This document shows positions 1-8,479 of a DNA stretch of 41,599 nt, in pieces; position 1 is the first letter of the stretch, and each line of letters begins with the position of its first letter. A program made the position numbers and the translations under genes. The stretch covers positions 1 to 41,599 of the forward strand of contig NZ_JSBN01000021.1 of assembly GCF_000797515.1 (NCBI RefSeq). Direction: 5' to 3'. The DNA comes from Sphingomonas sp. Ant H11 (lineage in GTDB: Bacteria > Pseudomonadota > Alphaproteobacteria > Sphingomonadales > Sphingomonadaceae). A model generated the notes under the pieces. That model saw only the letters and a list, made by a program, of their open reading frames with translations. It ran no database searches and was not told the DNA's origin.

Positions 1-78
1 GCCCCTCTCCCAGCTTCGCTAGGCAGCAAGCTGCCAAGCTGCGCTACCCTCTCCCCGCCAGGCGAGGGAGAAAGGGAG
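1..78. repeat. GC-rich palindromic intergenic repeat upstream of hmgA
   Basis: The stretch carries 'ccctctccc' words at both ends of an inner palindrome, GGCAGC-aa-GCTGCC (positions 22-35). The same 'ccctctcccc' word recurs in the dnaK-dnaJ gap (18722-18773). It is probably a copy of a dispersed sphingomonad intergenic repeat. Its 3' end, 'gagggagaaagggag', also supplies the purine-rich ribosome binding site of hmgA. The left end lies outside the window, so its full extent is unknown. Confidence 0.45.
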
Positions 79-1362
79 ATGATGACCCACTACATGACCG
101 GCTTCGGCAACCATTTCGCCACCGAGGCCGTGCCCGGTGCCCTCCCCCTTGGCCGCAATTCGCCGCAACGCCCGGCGTTCGGCCTCTATGCCGAGCAGTT
201 GAGCGGCACCGCCTTCACCGCGCCGCGCCACGAAAATCGCCGGTCGTGGCTCTATCGCTTGCGGCCGTCCGCCGCGCATCCGGCGTTCACGCGCTATGAC
301 GGCGCGCCGTTGTTCACCGCAGCCCCATCGGACGCCCCGCTCGCGCCCAATCGCTTGCGCTGGGGGCCACTCGACGGCGTGGATGCCGACTGGCTCGATT
401 CGCTCACTACCATGATGGTGGCAGGCGATGGCGCGCGCGCGCAGACCGGCGTCGCGATGCACCTCTATCGCTGCACCAAGGACATGGTGAACCGCGCCTT
501 CGTTTCGGCCGATGGCGAAGTGCTGATCCTGCCCGAACAGGGCGCGCTAACGCTGCTGACCGAATTGGGGCGGATCGACGTCAAGCCGGGCGAGATCGCG
601 CTGATCCCCCGCGGCGTGCGCTTCCGCGTCACCCTGCCCGATGGCTCCGCGCGCGGCTATGTCGCCGAAAATTACGGGGCACCGTTCCGCCTGCCCGATC
701 TCGGGCCGATCGGTGCCAACGGCCTAGCCAATCCGCGCGATTTCGAAACGCCGGTCGCCTGGTATGAGGATGTCGAGGGCGACTATCAGCTCGTGCAGAA
801 GTTTCTGGGCACGCTGTGGGAGACCAATCTCGGCCGATCGCCGCTCGACGTGGTGGCATGGCACGGCAATTACGCGCCGTGGAAATATGATCTGGCGCAC
901 TTCAACACGATCGGCAGCATCAGCTTCGATCACCCCGACCCCTCGATCTTCACCGTGCTGACCTCGCCCAGCGACATGCCCGGCACGGCCAATGTCGATT
1001 TCGTGATCTTCCCGCCGCGCTGGCTGGTGGCGGAGGACACCTTCCGCCCGCCCTGGTTCCATCGCAACACGATGAGCGAGTGCATGGGGCTGCTGCGCGG
1101 CGCGTATGATGCCAAGGTCGGCGGCTTCGTTCCGGGGGCACTGTCGCTGCACAATCAGATGAGTGGGCACGGGCCGGATGTTGCGAGTTGGCAAGGCGCG
1201 AGCGCAGCCCATCTCATTCCCCAGAAGCTCAGCGACACGATGGCGTTCATGATCGAAAGTCGCTGGGTGTTCCGGCCGACCGACTTTGCGCTCGAGACCA
1301 GCGCGCTGGATGCCGATTATGATGCGGCGTGGGGCGGCTTTCCCAAGGCGATACTTCCCTGA
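79..1362 (+). CDS. hmgA: homogentisate 1,2-dioxygenase
   Basis: It cleaves the ring of homogentisate to maleylacetoacetate in tyrosine/phenylalanine catabolism, as a cytosolic non-haem Fe(II) enzyme. The protein has 427 residues, the usual family length, and begins with the hallmark '[10 protein letters not shown]' (residues 8-17). The iron site is visible: His328 (in 'WFHRN'), Glu334 (in 'MSE') and His364 (in 'MSGHGPD'), with the same 6- and 30-residue spacing as the human enzyme, plus His358 in 'SLHNQ'. Two adjacent ATG codons (79 and 82) follow a GGGAG purine run, and either could be the start. No fumarylacetoacetase or maleylacetoacetate isomerase gene lies downstream in the window, so the rest of the pathway is elsewhere or upstream. 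The next gene starts 64 bases on, in the same direction. Confidence 0.97.
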   Translation: MMTHYMTGFGNHFATEAVPGALPLGRNSPQRPAFGLYAEQLSGTAFTAPRHENRRSWLYRLRPSAAHPAFTRYDGAPLFTAAPSDAPLAPNRLRWGPLDGVDADWLDSLTTMMVAGDGARAQTGVAMHLYRCTKDMVNRAFVSADGEVLILPEQGALTLLTELGRIDVKPGEIALIPRGVRFRVTLPDGSARGYVAENYGAPFRLPDLGPIGANGLANPRDFETPVAWYEDVEGDYQLVQKFLGTLWETNLGRSPLDVVAWHGNYAPWKYDLAHFNTIGSISFDHPDPSIFTVLTSPSDMPGTANVDFVIFPPRWLVAEDTFRPPWFHRNTMSECMGLLRGAYDAKVGGFVPGALSLHNQMSGHGPDVASWQGASAAHLIPQKLSDTMAFMIESRWVFRPTDFALETSALDADYDAAWGGFPKAILP

Positions 1363-1426
1363 TGACTTGATCCCGATCAGTAGCATTTTCGGGAACTTAG
1401 CGGGAGGTTTGCTCGTCTTGACGAAC

Positions 1427-2134
1427 ATGCCAACGCCCATCACCCCCCTATTTCCCTGGCAGCACCGCGCGCAGGGCGACTTTCAGGCTCTGCTCGACGC
1501 GCATGTCGCGGCGGCGGATTTTCCCTGTGTCGGCGCAAAAGCGGCGCTCGCCAAGGGCACTCTGTCGGTGCTGGCGTGCGACCGGATCGACAGTGCATGG
1601 GACGATTTGCGCATCCATGATGGGTTGCTGCATTTTGCCAAGGCCTATCGCGAGCAGCCAAGCCTGTTTCGCAGCTTCGCGGTGATCTTCGACGGACCCG
1701 ACACTCTATCCGAGGAAGCGTTCGAAGCGGCACTGTGGGAGCGTGCGCAATCCTTGTCGGATAAGGACGTCTGGCGCGGCCAGGGCTATGATCGCGCGGT
1801 AAGCGCCGATCCGGAAAGCGCGCATTTCTCGCTGAGCTTTGGCGGCGAAGCGTTCTTCATCGTCGGGCTGCACCCGCGCGCCAGCCGCCCGGCGCGCCGC
1901 TTTGCGCGGCCGACCATGGTGTTCAACCTGCACGACCAGTTCGAGACGCTGCGGGCGCAAGGCCGCTATGAAGGCATGCGCGAGAAGATCCTGGTTCGGG
2001 ACGAAGCCTTGGCCGGATCGCGCAACCCAATGCTCGCGCGGCACGGCGACGCGAGCGAGGCGCGGCAATATAGCGGGCGCGCGGTGGAGGATGGCTGGAA
2101 GTGTCCATTCCATTATTCGGGATCGCCCGAATGA
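1427..2134 (+). CDS. YqcI/YcgG family protein (putative haem-dependent N-hydroxylase-like)
   Basis: The protein is about 235 residues and soluble, with no signal peptide. The C-terminal block 'NPML..HG..SEARQYSGR' followed by 'WKCPFHY' is the pattern I associate with the YqcI/YcgG family (PF08892). Members studied so far, such as GntA of guanitoxin biosynthesis, are haem-dependent N-hydroxylases of guanidino nitrogen; that knowledge is from memory, and function here is inference. The ATG at 1427 has a poor ribosome binding site, 19 bases from GGGAGG (1402-1407). An in-frame TTG at 1418 has ideal spacing and may be the true start. The stop overlaps the start of the DUF1989 gene by four bases (ATGA), so the two are translationally coupled. 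Confidence 0.8.
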   Translation: MPTPITPLFPWQHRAQGDFQALLDAHVAAADFPCVGAKAALAKGTLSVLACDRIDSAWDDLRIHDGLLHFAKAYREQPSLFRSFAVIFDGPDTLSEEAFEAALWERAQSLSDKDVWRGQGYDRAVSADPESAHFSLSFGGEAFFIVGLHPRASRPARRFARPTMVFNLHDQFETLRAQGRYEGMREKILVRDEALAGSRNPMLARHGDASEARQYSGRAVEDGWKCPFHYSGSPE

Positions 2135-2745
2135 GCGCCACGATCGAAATCCCCGAGCGCAGCGGCACCGCTTTCCGTCTTGCCAAAGGTGACACTCTGA
2201 CGGTGATCGATCCGCGCGGGCGTCAGGTGGCCGATCTGCTCGCCTTTAACGCTAGCGACCTCGACGAGGTGATCTCGTCGGGACGGACCCTCGATTATGC
2301 CGAGACGATCTATCTGACCACCGGGCACATGCTCTATTCCAATCGCTCGCAACCGATGTTGGAGATCGTCGCGGATACGGTCGGGCGGCATGACTTCCTG
2401 CTGACGCCGTGTTCGCACGACACCTTCGCCCATTTCTACCCTGACCTGCCAACGCATCGCGGTTGCTTCGGCAATCTTGCCGAAGCGCTGGCACCCTATG
2501 GCATCACGCCCGATCGCATCCCGGTGGCGTTCAATTGCTTCATGAACGTGCCGGTCGACGGTGCCACAGGGAAGCTCGAAGTGCTGCCGCCGATCAGCCA
2601 GGCGGGCGACCATATCGTGTTCCGCGCGGCGATGGACCTGGTCGTCGGCCTCACCGCCTGCTCGGCCCCTGCGAGCAATGGCGGAAGCTTCAAACCGATC
2701 CACTACCGGGTGGACACGGCTTCCGTCACTTCATCTGCCGCTTGA
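2131..2745 (+). CDS. DUF1989 / urea carboxylase-associated family protein
   Basis: The protein has 204 residues. The N-terminal 'KGDTLTVIDPRGRQVADL' (near residues 18-36), the central 'NCFMNVPV' and the C-terminal 'ACSAPASNGG..KPIHY' match the DUF1989 family, long annotated as urea carboxylase-associated. Two members, CgdA and CgdB, were later shown to form carboxyguanidine deiminase in guanidine degradation, so an amidohydrolase-like role on a small N-rich substrate is plausible. The start at 2131 overlaps the stop of the YcgG-type gene (ATGA). A GTG 30 bases upstream would run into that gene and is less likely. The 3' end overlaps the convergent aldehyde dehydrogenase gene by 20 bases. Family call firm; substrate unknown. 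Confidence 0.82.
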   Translation: MSATIEIPERSGTAFRLAKGDTLTVIDPRGRQVADLLAFNASDLDEVISSGRTLDYAETIYLTTGHMLYSNRSQPMLEIVADTVGRHDFLLTPCSHDTFAHFYPDLPTHRGCFGNLAEALAPYGITPDRIPVAFNCFMNVPVDGATGKLEVLPPISQAGDHIVFRAAMDLVVGLTACSAPASNGGSFKPIHYRVDTASVTSSAA

Positions 2746-4138
2746 CGCTGGCCATCGTCGCCTTGCCGTAGGGCGGCTTGAGCCCGGCGAGTTTCGCGAC
2801 GTCGAGCTTGGCTTGTTTGAACACCGCTTTGCCGTGGCTGAAGGTCTTGAAGCCGTCAAAGCCGTGATATGAGCCCATGCCCGATGGCCCGATGCCGCCA
2901 AAGGGTAGCTCTTCCATCGAGACATGGAAGACCACGTCGTCGAGCGTCACACCGCCGGAAATAGTACGATCGAGGACCGTGCGACGCTCGCTCTCATCTG
3001 GCCCGAAATAATAGAGGCCGAGCGGACGGTCGCGGCGATTGACCTCGGCGATCGCGCTGTCGATGTTAGTATAGCGCCGCACCGGCAGGATCGGTCCGAA
3101 CAGTTCCTCCTGCATCACGATCATGTCGTCGGTTGCGTTGCGGACGATGTGGAGCGGCATCTTGCGCGCGTTGGACCCGGCGAAATCCTCATTGGCGGGG
3201 TTGACCGTCTCCACCGTCGCGCCCTTGGCGCGGGCATCGGCGACCCAGTCCTGCAGGCGCTGGTGGTGGCGGTCGTTGATGATGGCGGTGTAATCGGGGT
3301 TGGCGAGCAAAGTCGGGTACATGCTCGACACCGCCGCTTTCAGCCCGTCGACCACGGCTTGCTCCTGCGCCTCGGGCACCAGCATGTAATCGGGCGCCAA
3401 GCAGATTTGCCCGGCGTTGAGCATCTTGCCGATCGCCACGCGCTCGGTTGCGCGCGCGATGTCGGCGTCCTTGCCAATGATAACGGGCGATTTGCCGCCC
3501 AGTTCCAGCGTCACCGGCGTCAGATTGTCGGCAGCGGCGTGGAGGATATGCCGCCCGATCCCGGTCGCGCCGGTGAAGATCAGATGGTCGAAGGGCAATT
3601 CGGAAAAAGCCTTGCCCACCTCCGGCCCGCCGCTGAAGAAGGCCAGTTCCTCGATCGCGAAATATTTGGGGCTGACTTCTTCGAACAACGCCGCCGTGCG
3701 CGCGGTGAATTCGCTGGTCTTGACCATCGCGCGGTTGCCGGCCGCGAAAATGCCAGCGATCGGGCCCATCACCAGATTGACCGGGAAATTCCACGGCGCG
3801 ATCACCCCGACCACGCCCTTGGGCTGATACTCCACCCAGGCACGGGCGCCGAGCAGCCCCAGCGGAAATTGCACCGCGCGCGTGTCGCGCCGTGCCCAGC
3901 GATCGAGCGATTTGATGGCGTGCTTGATCGGCGCGATCGATGCCGCGATATCGGTCAGCATCGATTGCTCGCGGCTGCGATGCCCGAAATCCTCGCTCAG
4001 CGCATCGCAAAAGGCAGCGGCATTGTCGGCGATCATCGCCGCCGCACGCGCGAGGCGATCCTTGCGGACCGCCAGACCAACCGGGAGTTCGGCCATGAAC
4101 GCCGCGCGTTGCCGCGCCAGCACATCCTGCATCGTCAT
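2726..4138 (-). CDS. coniferyl aldehyde dehydrogenase-type NAD(P)-dependent aldehyde dehydrogenase
   Basis: It oxidises an aldehyde to the acid; the closest family I recognise is coniferyl aldehyde dehydrogenase (CalB-like, phenylpropanoid catabolism), but the substrate is inferred. Counting from the ATG at 4144, the nucleophile is Cys248 ('NAGQICLAPDY'), the general base Glu214 ('LELGGKSP') and the oxyanion Asn119 ('APWNF'). The C-terminal 'FHVSMEELPFGGIGPSGMG...YHG' is typical of the class 3-like branch. Three ATG codons lie close together (4144, 4138, 4132). The run 'aaaagggg' directly abuts the first and sits six bases from the second, so I chose 4138. It is convergent with the DUF1989 gene. 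Together with hmgA it gives this end of the window an aromatic-catabolism flavour. Confidence 0.88.
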   Translation of the reverse strand: MTMQDVLARQRAAFMAELPVGLAVRKDRLARAAAMIADNAAAFCDALSEDFGHRSREQSMLTDIAASIAPIKHAIKSLDRWARRDTRAVQFPLGLLGARAWVEYQPKGVVGVIAPWNFPVNLVMGPIAGIFAAGNRAMVKTSEFTARTAALFEEVSPKYFAIEELAFFSGGPEVGKAFSELPFDHLIFTGATGIGRHILHAAADNLTPVTLELGGKSPVIIGKDADIARATERVAIGKMLNAGQICLAPDYMLVPEAQEQAVVDGLKAAVSSMYPTLLANPDYTAIINDRHHQRLQDWVADARAKGATVETVNPANEDFAGSNARKMPLHIVRNATDDMIVMQEELFGPILPVRRYTNIDSAIAEVNRRDRPLGLYYFGPDESERRTVLDRTISGGVTLDDVVFHVSMEELPFGGIGPSGMGSYHGFDGFKTFSHGKAVFKQAKLDVAKLAGLKPPYGKATMASVKRQMK

Positions 4139-4166
4139 CCTCATCCCCTTTTGGAGTGTTATCGTA

Positions 4167-4628
4167 TCACGTCGCGCAGCCGATCAAACCTCCGACCGGA
4201 ATCACTACCGTATCCTGCCCGGCGCGATCGAGCTGCAACAAGCCTTCGGTCACCACCGCGCCACCGCTGATCGATTCGCGCGTCTCGATCTTCATCGTCA
4301 GCTTCGCAGATATCCCGGCGGCACCATAGTCATTGCTCTCGCCAAAGCCGAAGCCGCCCGCCCCGGTCTGGCTATTGCGATCAAGATCGGTGATCGTCCC
4401 ACCGATCGACAGACGCAGGCGCGCCGGATCGGCCTGCGCCATCGCCACCAGCGCGCGCGTGCCGCTCGCCGTCCATAGATAGGCGGCGCAGCCCTTGGCC
4501 GGGAGATCCTGCCGAGGAATGGCCCCAAGCGGCAGACCATCGATCGAGGACGGCAGCGGAGTCGGCGTCGGCGCGCTTTGCGGAGCGGCAGCGAGCAGCA
4601 ACGGCGCGAGCGGGAGAAGCGCTTTCAT
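4167..4628 (-). CDS. small exported protein of unknown function
   Basis: The protein has 153 residues. It starts with a short signal peptide (MKALLPLAPLLLAAA), then a Pro/Ser/Thr linker ('SAPTPTPLPSS'), then a globular part with Gly-rich 'GAGGFGFGESNDYGAAG' and two Cys residues, one near residue 45 ('KGCAAY') and one four residues from the end ('IGCAT'), that could form a disulfide. I do not recognise the family. The start codon overlaps the prepilin peptidase stop (ATGA at 4628-4625), so it is coupled to that gene. Reading upstream to a longer frame would run into the peptidase gene and give low-complexity Arg-rich sequence, so the short start is preferred. A link to pilus or secretion assembly is only suggested by the neighbour. 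Confidence 0.65.
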   Translation of the reverse strand: MKALLPLAPLLLAAAPQSAPTPTPLPSSIDGLPLGAIPRQDLPAKGCAAYLWTASGTRALVAMAQADPARLRLSIGGTITDLDRNSQTGAGGFGFGESNDYGAAGISAKLTMKIETRESISGGAVVTEGLLQLDRAGQDTVVIPVGGLIGCAT

Positions 4629-5377
4629 GCGGCCAAACCTAACAGGAACAGCCACGCCGGGTAAGCCGCGATCGCCAGCAGCGCGCCGAACGGCAACCGA
4701 TCGCCAAGCGATGCGGCGCGCCCGCGCATCATCCCGAACAACACCACCGTCAGCCCGGTCAGCGCCGCGAGCAACACCACCACCGGCAACATCCGCCAGC
4801 CAAGCCACAGCCCGATCGCGCCGAGCAGCTTGGGGTCGCCGCCACCCAGCCCGTCGCGGTGGCGCAGCGCCTTGTAACCCGCCCCGACCATCCACAAGGC
4901 GGCAAATCCGCCGACGCCACCGATCACGCGTTCGGTAAGCGTCGGCTCAACCCCCAACATGCCGGTCGCAAGCCCCGCCCCTGCCAGCGTCGCGGTCAGC
5001 GCATCGGGCAACCAGAATTCAGCAATGTCGAGTGCCGCCAGCGTTAGCAGCAACCAGCCAAACACCGCCCCGGCCAGCCCCGTCGGCCCCGGCACGGCGA
5101 GCCCCGCCAACAGCCCGATCGCCACACAGCCCAGCTCGATCTGCCAGTGTCGCGGGTCGATAGCGGCACTACACGCGCGACACCGCCCTCGCGACAGCGC
5201 CGCACTCAGCAACGGGATCAGATCGCGCGGGGCCAGCGTGACCCCGCACGCATCGCACCGCGACCGTCCACGCGCGACCGATCGCCCCTCCGGCCAGCGC
5301 ACAACGATCGTGGCCAGAAAGCTTCCGACGATTGCGCCCAAGGCTGCCAATGCCAAAAGCCAAAGCCAGTCGGTCAT
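4625..5377 (-). CDS. prepilin peptidase (A24 family, PilD/GspO type)
   Basis: This integral-membrane aspartic protease cleaves the leader of type IV prepilins or type II pseudopilins and usually N-methylates the new end. The protein has 250 residues. Two CxxC pairs ('CDAC' and 'CRAC', about residues 40-75) form the cytoplasmic zinc element. The catalytic aspartates are in 'LDIAEFWLPDALT' and in 'GGGDPKLLGAIG', the GxGD signature. About seven hydrophobic segments follow. The ATG at 5377 is chosen because the preceding in-frame sequence is Arg-rich and unlike protein. No pilin or secretion gene is in the window, so its substrates are encoded elsewhere. It is followed by a coupled small exported protein. 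Confidence 0.92.
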   Translation of the reverse strand: MTDWLWLLALAALGAIVGSFLATIVVRWPEGRSVARGRSRCDACGVTLAPRDLIPLLSAALSRGRCRACSAAIDPRHWQIELGCVAIGLLAGLAVPGPTGLAGAVFGWLLLTLAALDIAEFWLPDALTATLAGAGLATGMLGVEPTLTERVIGGVGGFAALWMVGAGYKALRHRDGLGGGDPKLLGAIGLWLGWRMLPVVVLLAALTGLTVVLFGMMRGRAASLGDRLPFGALLAIAAYPAWLFLLGLAA

Positions 5378-5444
5378 GGGAAGGTGGCGGATTCGGGCAC
5401 GGTGGCCGGGCCTCGACGCCCGCGCCGGTCGCCGGACTCCATGC

Positions 5445-5921
5445 TCACAGCGCTCGGGTGAAATAGGTGGAGAAGGCGACGTCGCTATACCCGTTGAACG
5501 GCCCGCACGGTGTAAAGCCAGCGCGTGCATAGAGCGCACGTGCCGCTGCAAACGGAGCGTTGGAGCCCGTCTCCAGGCTCAATCGCCCATAACCGCGCTG
5601 TCGCGCGACCTCGATCACATGGTCCAGTAGGTGGGCCGCGACGCCTCGCCGCACCTGCTCCGGCGCAGTGCGCATCGACTTCACTTCGCCGTGCGTCGCA
5701 TCGAGCTCCTTCAGCGCCGCCATGCCGAGCAGGGTCTCTTTCTCCCATGCCGTCCACAGCGTCACCCGAGGATCGCGCAACCCGCTGAGGTCGAGCGCGA
5801 AGACGCTGCCCGGCGGCGAATTTTCGTGCGCCGCGCGCAAATGCAGTTGGACCAGCGCGACGACATCGGGATGCGTAAGATCATCCCGGATGATCCGCCA
5901 GCCTGCCGCGCTGCCGCTCAA
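5445..5921 (-). CDS. GNAT family N-acetyltransferase
   Basis: The protein has about 158 residues with the GNAT fold signatures: the acetyl-CoA pyrophosphate loop 'QVRRGVAAHLL' (R/Q-x-x-G-x-A), then 'ARQRGYGRLSLETGS' and 'FAAARALYARAGF', motifs A and B. It should acetylate an amine of a small molecule or protein; the substrate is unknown. I place the start at the TTG (5921-5919), which overlaps the stop of the upstream SH3-domain gene by four bases (TTGA). A GTG at 5951 is also in frame and would add ten residues of weak character. The prepilin peptidase begins 67 bases downstream on the same strand. Confidence 0.85.
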   Translation of the reverse strand: MSGSAAGWRIIRDDLTHPDVVALVQLHLRAAHENSPPGSVFALDLSGLRDPRVTLWTAWEKETLLGMAALKELDATHGEVKSMRTAPEQVRRGVAAHLLDHVIEVARQRGYGRLSLETGSNAPFAAARALYARAGFTPCGPFNGYSDVAFSTYFTRAL

Positions 5922-6409
5922 TTCAGCGTCTCGCCCGGCTCCACGCCCCACAAATGCACCGCCTCGACGAAACCGCCGCGACCGCGCACATCAAAATAGC
6001 ACCAGCCCTGCGCGCATTTGCTGATCCGTCCGACCACACCCGGAGCCGCGCGCCACAGCACCCGTCCGGCATCGCGCGGCGAATCGCGCAGCTCGGCGAC
6101 GGTGCCCATCACCAGTGCCGTCCGCGTCTCCCGGATCAACGTGCCCATCATCCAGCCTTGCGTGCCGTCCGGATCTTCGACCTTATACCATTGCCCACGA
6201 CCATAAATGTCGAGCACCTTCACCGGCAGATCGGCCCGCTGATACAGCCAGCTCGACGGATAGGTGCGTGCCGGGCCGGTGCGCATCCGCGCCTTGCCCG
6301 CGCCGATCGAGGCGAAATAGGGCGGCTTCTTCTGCACCAGCCCCGCCACCGACGGCACCGCCAGCGCCCCCCCCAACACCGCCAGCAAAACTCTGGCTCG
6401 CAACCGCAT
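5918..6409 (-). CDS. exported bacterial SH3 domain protein
   Basis: The protein has 163 residues. A signal peptide (RLRARVLLAVLGGALAVPSVAG) leads into two SH3-like repeats: the first holds 'ARMRTGPARTYPSSWLYQRADLPVKV', broken by a hinge, then 'GRGQWYKVEDPDGTQGWM'; the second holds 'VAELRDSP' through 'GWCYFDVRGRGGFVEA'. This is the SH3_4/SH3b type found in periplasmic cell-wall-associated proteins. It probably binds peptidoglycan or a partner in the periplasm and has no catalytic motif. The ATG at 6409 follows GGGGG at good distance; an upstream TTG gives a poorer start. It heads the minus-strand run that continues into the GNAT gene, and it diverges from the hydroxyacid dehydrogenase across 96 bases. 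Confidence 0.82.
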   Translation of the reverse strand: MRLRARVLLAVLGGALAVPSVAGLVQKKPPYFASIGAGKARMRTGPARTYPSSWLYQRADLPVKVLDIYGRGQWYKVEDPDGTQGWMMGTLIRETRTALVMGTVAELRDSPRDAGRVLWRAAPGVVGRISKCAQGWCYFDVRGRGGFVEAVHLWGVEPGETLN

Positions 6410-6505
6410 CTCAATCCCCCACAAAATCCGTCGCCGTTTACAGTGGAAGCACGGCGCGCTTCAACACCCGTTGACGCCGCCAGACACCTCCGCCAAGCCT
6501 TGGCC

Positions 6506-7519
6506 ATGCCCGAAATGACACGTGCCGCGAACCCGAGAGTGCCCAACCCGAAGGTTTGGGTGACCCGCGAATTGCCCGATGCGGTAATGGACCGCATGGA
6601 GCAATTGTTCCACACCACTATCCACCGCGGCCCCGCCGCCCTTACCCGCGATGAACTCGCCGCCGCCATGGCGGAATGCGATGTGCTGGTGCCCACAGTC
6701 ACCGACGAAATCGATGCCGGGCTGATCGCAAGCGCGGGACCCGCGTTGAAGCTGATCGCAAATTTCGGCGCGGGCGTGAACCATATCGACCTGAAGGCAG
6801 CCCGCGCGCGCGGCATCATCGTCACCAACACCCCCCGGCGTACTGACCGAGGACACCGCCGACATGACGATGGCGTTGATCCTGTCGGTGCCGCGCCGCC
6901 TGGCCGAGGGCGAGAAGCTGGTGCGGTCCGGCGAATGGAAGGGCTGGACGCGGGCGGGATGCTCGGCCACCGCATTGGCGGCAAGGCGCTCGGCATTCTC
7001 GGCATGGGGCGGATCGGCCAGGCGGTCGCAAGGCGGGCGCGCGCCTTTGGGCTGACGATCCATTATCACAATCGCCTCCGCCTGCCCAAGGTGGTCGAAG
7101 CCGAACTGCAGGCGCAGTGGCACCCCAATCTCGACGAGATGCTGTCGACGATCGACATTCTGACCATCCACACCCCGCGCAACCCCGATAGCGAAGGGCT
7201 GATCGACGCTGGCCGGATCGCGCTGTTGCGGCCGCATGTCTATGTCATCAACACCTCACGCGGCGGGATCGTCGACGAAGGCGCGCTGATCGTGGCGCTG
7301 GAAGGCGGACGGCTGGCCGGGGCCGGGCTCGATGTATGGCAGCACGAGCCGCAAATCGACCCGCGCCTGCTCGCCTTGCCCAATGTCGTGATGACCCCGC
7401 ACATGGGCTCCGCCACCTTCGAGGGACGGCTGGCGACGGGCGAGAAAGTTATCGCCAACATCCGCATGTGGGCCGACGGTCACCGCCCGCCCGATCAGGT
7501 GCTGGAAGGCTGGGCCTGA
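6506..7519 (+). CDS. D-2-hydroxyacid dehydrogenase (glyoxylate/hydroxypyruvate reductase-like), two compensating frame breaks
   Basis: This is an NAD(P)-dependent D-isomer-specific 2-hydroxyacid dehydrogenase of about 337 residues. The Rossmann motif 'LGILGMGRIGQAVARRA', the Arg/Glu/His catalytic set ('INTSRGGIVDE', 'HEP', 'MTPHMGSAT') and 'LIANFGAGVNHID' are all present. Between 'IIVTNTP' and 'MLGHRIGGK' the frame is wrong: an extra C in the C6 run (6831-6836) shifts it, and a missing G near 6956-6958 restores it. The intervening 120 bases read correctly in the +1 frame as 'LTEDTADMTMALILSVPRRL', which is what the family requires. I treat both as sequence errors. The ATG at 6506 is chosen; 6515 is possible. 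The exact substrate (glyoxylate, hydroxypyruvate or another) cannot be told. Confidence 0.88.
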   Translation: MPEMTRAANPRVPNPKVWVTRELPDAVMDRMEQLFHTTIHRGPAALTRDELAAAMAECDVLVPTVTDEIDAGLIASAGPALKLIANFGAGVNHIDLKAARARGIIVTNTPRRTDRGHRRHDDGVDPVGAAPPGRGREAGAVRRMEGLDAGGMLGHRIGGKALGILGMGRIGQAVARRARAFGLTIHYHNRLRLPKVVEAELQAQWHPNLDEMLSTIDILTIHTPRNPDSEGLIDAGRIALLRPHVYVINTSRGGIVDEGALIVALEGGRLAGAGLDVWQHEPQIDPRLLALPNVVMTPHMGSATFEGRLATGEKVIANIRMWADGHRPPDQVLEGWA

Positions 7520-7539
7520 GCGCTCTTTGCTCATCCCCG

Positions 7540-7576
7540 CCGGAACGAGCCACGATCTTGTCGGTGCCCGTTCCGG
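7540..7576. terminator. stem-loop between convergent genes, probable bidirectional terminator
   Basis: Arms CCGGAACG (7540-7547) and CGTTCCGG (7569-7576) pair perfectly, with an inner weaker CACGA/TCGGTG stem in the loop. It lies in the 69-base gap between the converging hydroxyacid dehydrogenase and AraC-type genes. There is no clean T run, so efficiency is uncertain. Confidence 0.5.
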
Positions 7577-7588
7577 TGGTCTTAAGCG

Positions 7589-8479
7589 CTATTGAAGCGG
7601 CAAGAACAGGTCGGTGATCGCTTCATGCTCGGGCACATCGGGGAAAAACCGAACGCGCTGGGCATAAAGGGGAAAGTCGCGGAGCTCTTCCCCGCTCGCC
7701 GGTAGCCATGTTCCATAGAGAAACGCGGCGGCGGGTCGCAGATTGTCGCTTGCGCCGACGATGCGCAATACGGCGCACCGCCCGGCCGGAATAAGCCCCG
7801 CCTCGATGCCACCATCGGCAGCGGTGATCGTCCGGTCGGTGGCGGCGGCAAGGTCGATTTGATAGTCCTCTGGTGCCACGCTGTCTGGGTCATTGTGGAA
7901 AATGGTGTAGGTGGCATGGCTTGCCGCACGCACGCCACTCGCCTTGCGCCAATCGATGAAGCGGCGGATCGTCTCTCCCAGCCGTTCAGGTGCCCCCTTA
8001 TGCGTCAGGAACGCCACGGGAATGTCGGCTTCCTCCCGCACCATCACATCATCGATCGAAAAATTCTGCGTCATCATCAGGCTCCGTGCTTCGGCCAGTG
8101 GCACCATTGCCGCTGCCCATGCCGCCCAATCCGGGTCCTCGCGAAATGCCGTTGGCGCTTGCCCCAACCGCTGGCGAAAGGCGCGGGCAAAGCTGTCCGG
8201 TGCCTCATAGCCAGCATCGAACGCAATCTCCGTAACCGAATCCCCGCTGCGATAGGCAAGTCGCCAAGACGCCCGTTTCATCCGCGCCAATTGCACGTAC
8301 CGATGCAGCGACAGCCCGAAAATGGCGCTGAACTGCCGATGGAAATGATAGGGTGAGAACGCCGCCACGGCGCTCAACGCCTCCAATCCCACATCTTCGT
8401 CGAGATGGCGGTCGATATGCGCAAGCACCCGCTGCATCCGCGAATGATAGTGTGCTGGATGGATTGGGCGCTTCGACAT
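7589..8479 (-). CDS. AraC family transcriptional regulator with GyrI-like effector domain
   Basis: The protein has 296 residues. The N-terminal part holds the two AraC helix-turn-helix units: 'VGLEALSAVAAFSPYHFHRQFSAIFG' broken across residues 30-55, and 'SVTEIAFDAGYEAPDSFARAFRQRLGQAP' at about 75-105. The C-terminal half (from about residue 130, 'VMVREEADIPVAFLTHKG') looks like the GyrI/Rob-type small-molecule binding domain. This architecture (HTH first, GyrI-like second) is common in multidrug or stress regulators such as SoxS/Rob-like proteins; the ligand is unknown. The ATG at 8479 is preferred over an upstream start that would extend into the divergent promoter gap. The divergent neighbour (8694) is a candidate target. 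Confidence 0.87.
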   Translation of the reverse strand: MSKRPIHPAHYHSRMQRVLAHIDRHLDEDVGLEALSAVAAFSPYHFHRQFSAIFGLSLHRYVQLARMKRASWRLAYRSGDSVTEIAFDAGYEAPDSFARAFRQRLGQAPTAFREDPDWAAWAAAMVPLAEARSLMMTQNFSIDDVMVREEADIPVAFLTHKGAPERLGETIRRFIDWRKASGVRAASHATYTIFHNDPDSVAPEDYQIDLAAATDRTITAADGGIEAGLIPAGRCAVLRIVGASDNLRPAAAFLYGTWLPASGEELRDFPLYAQRVRFFPDVPEHEAITDLFLPLQ

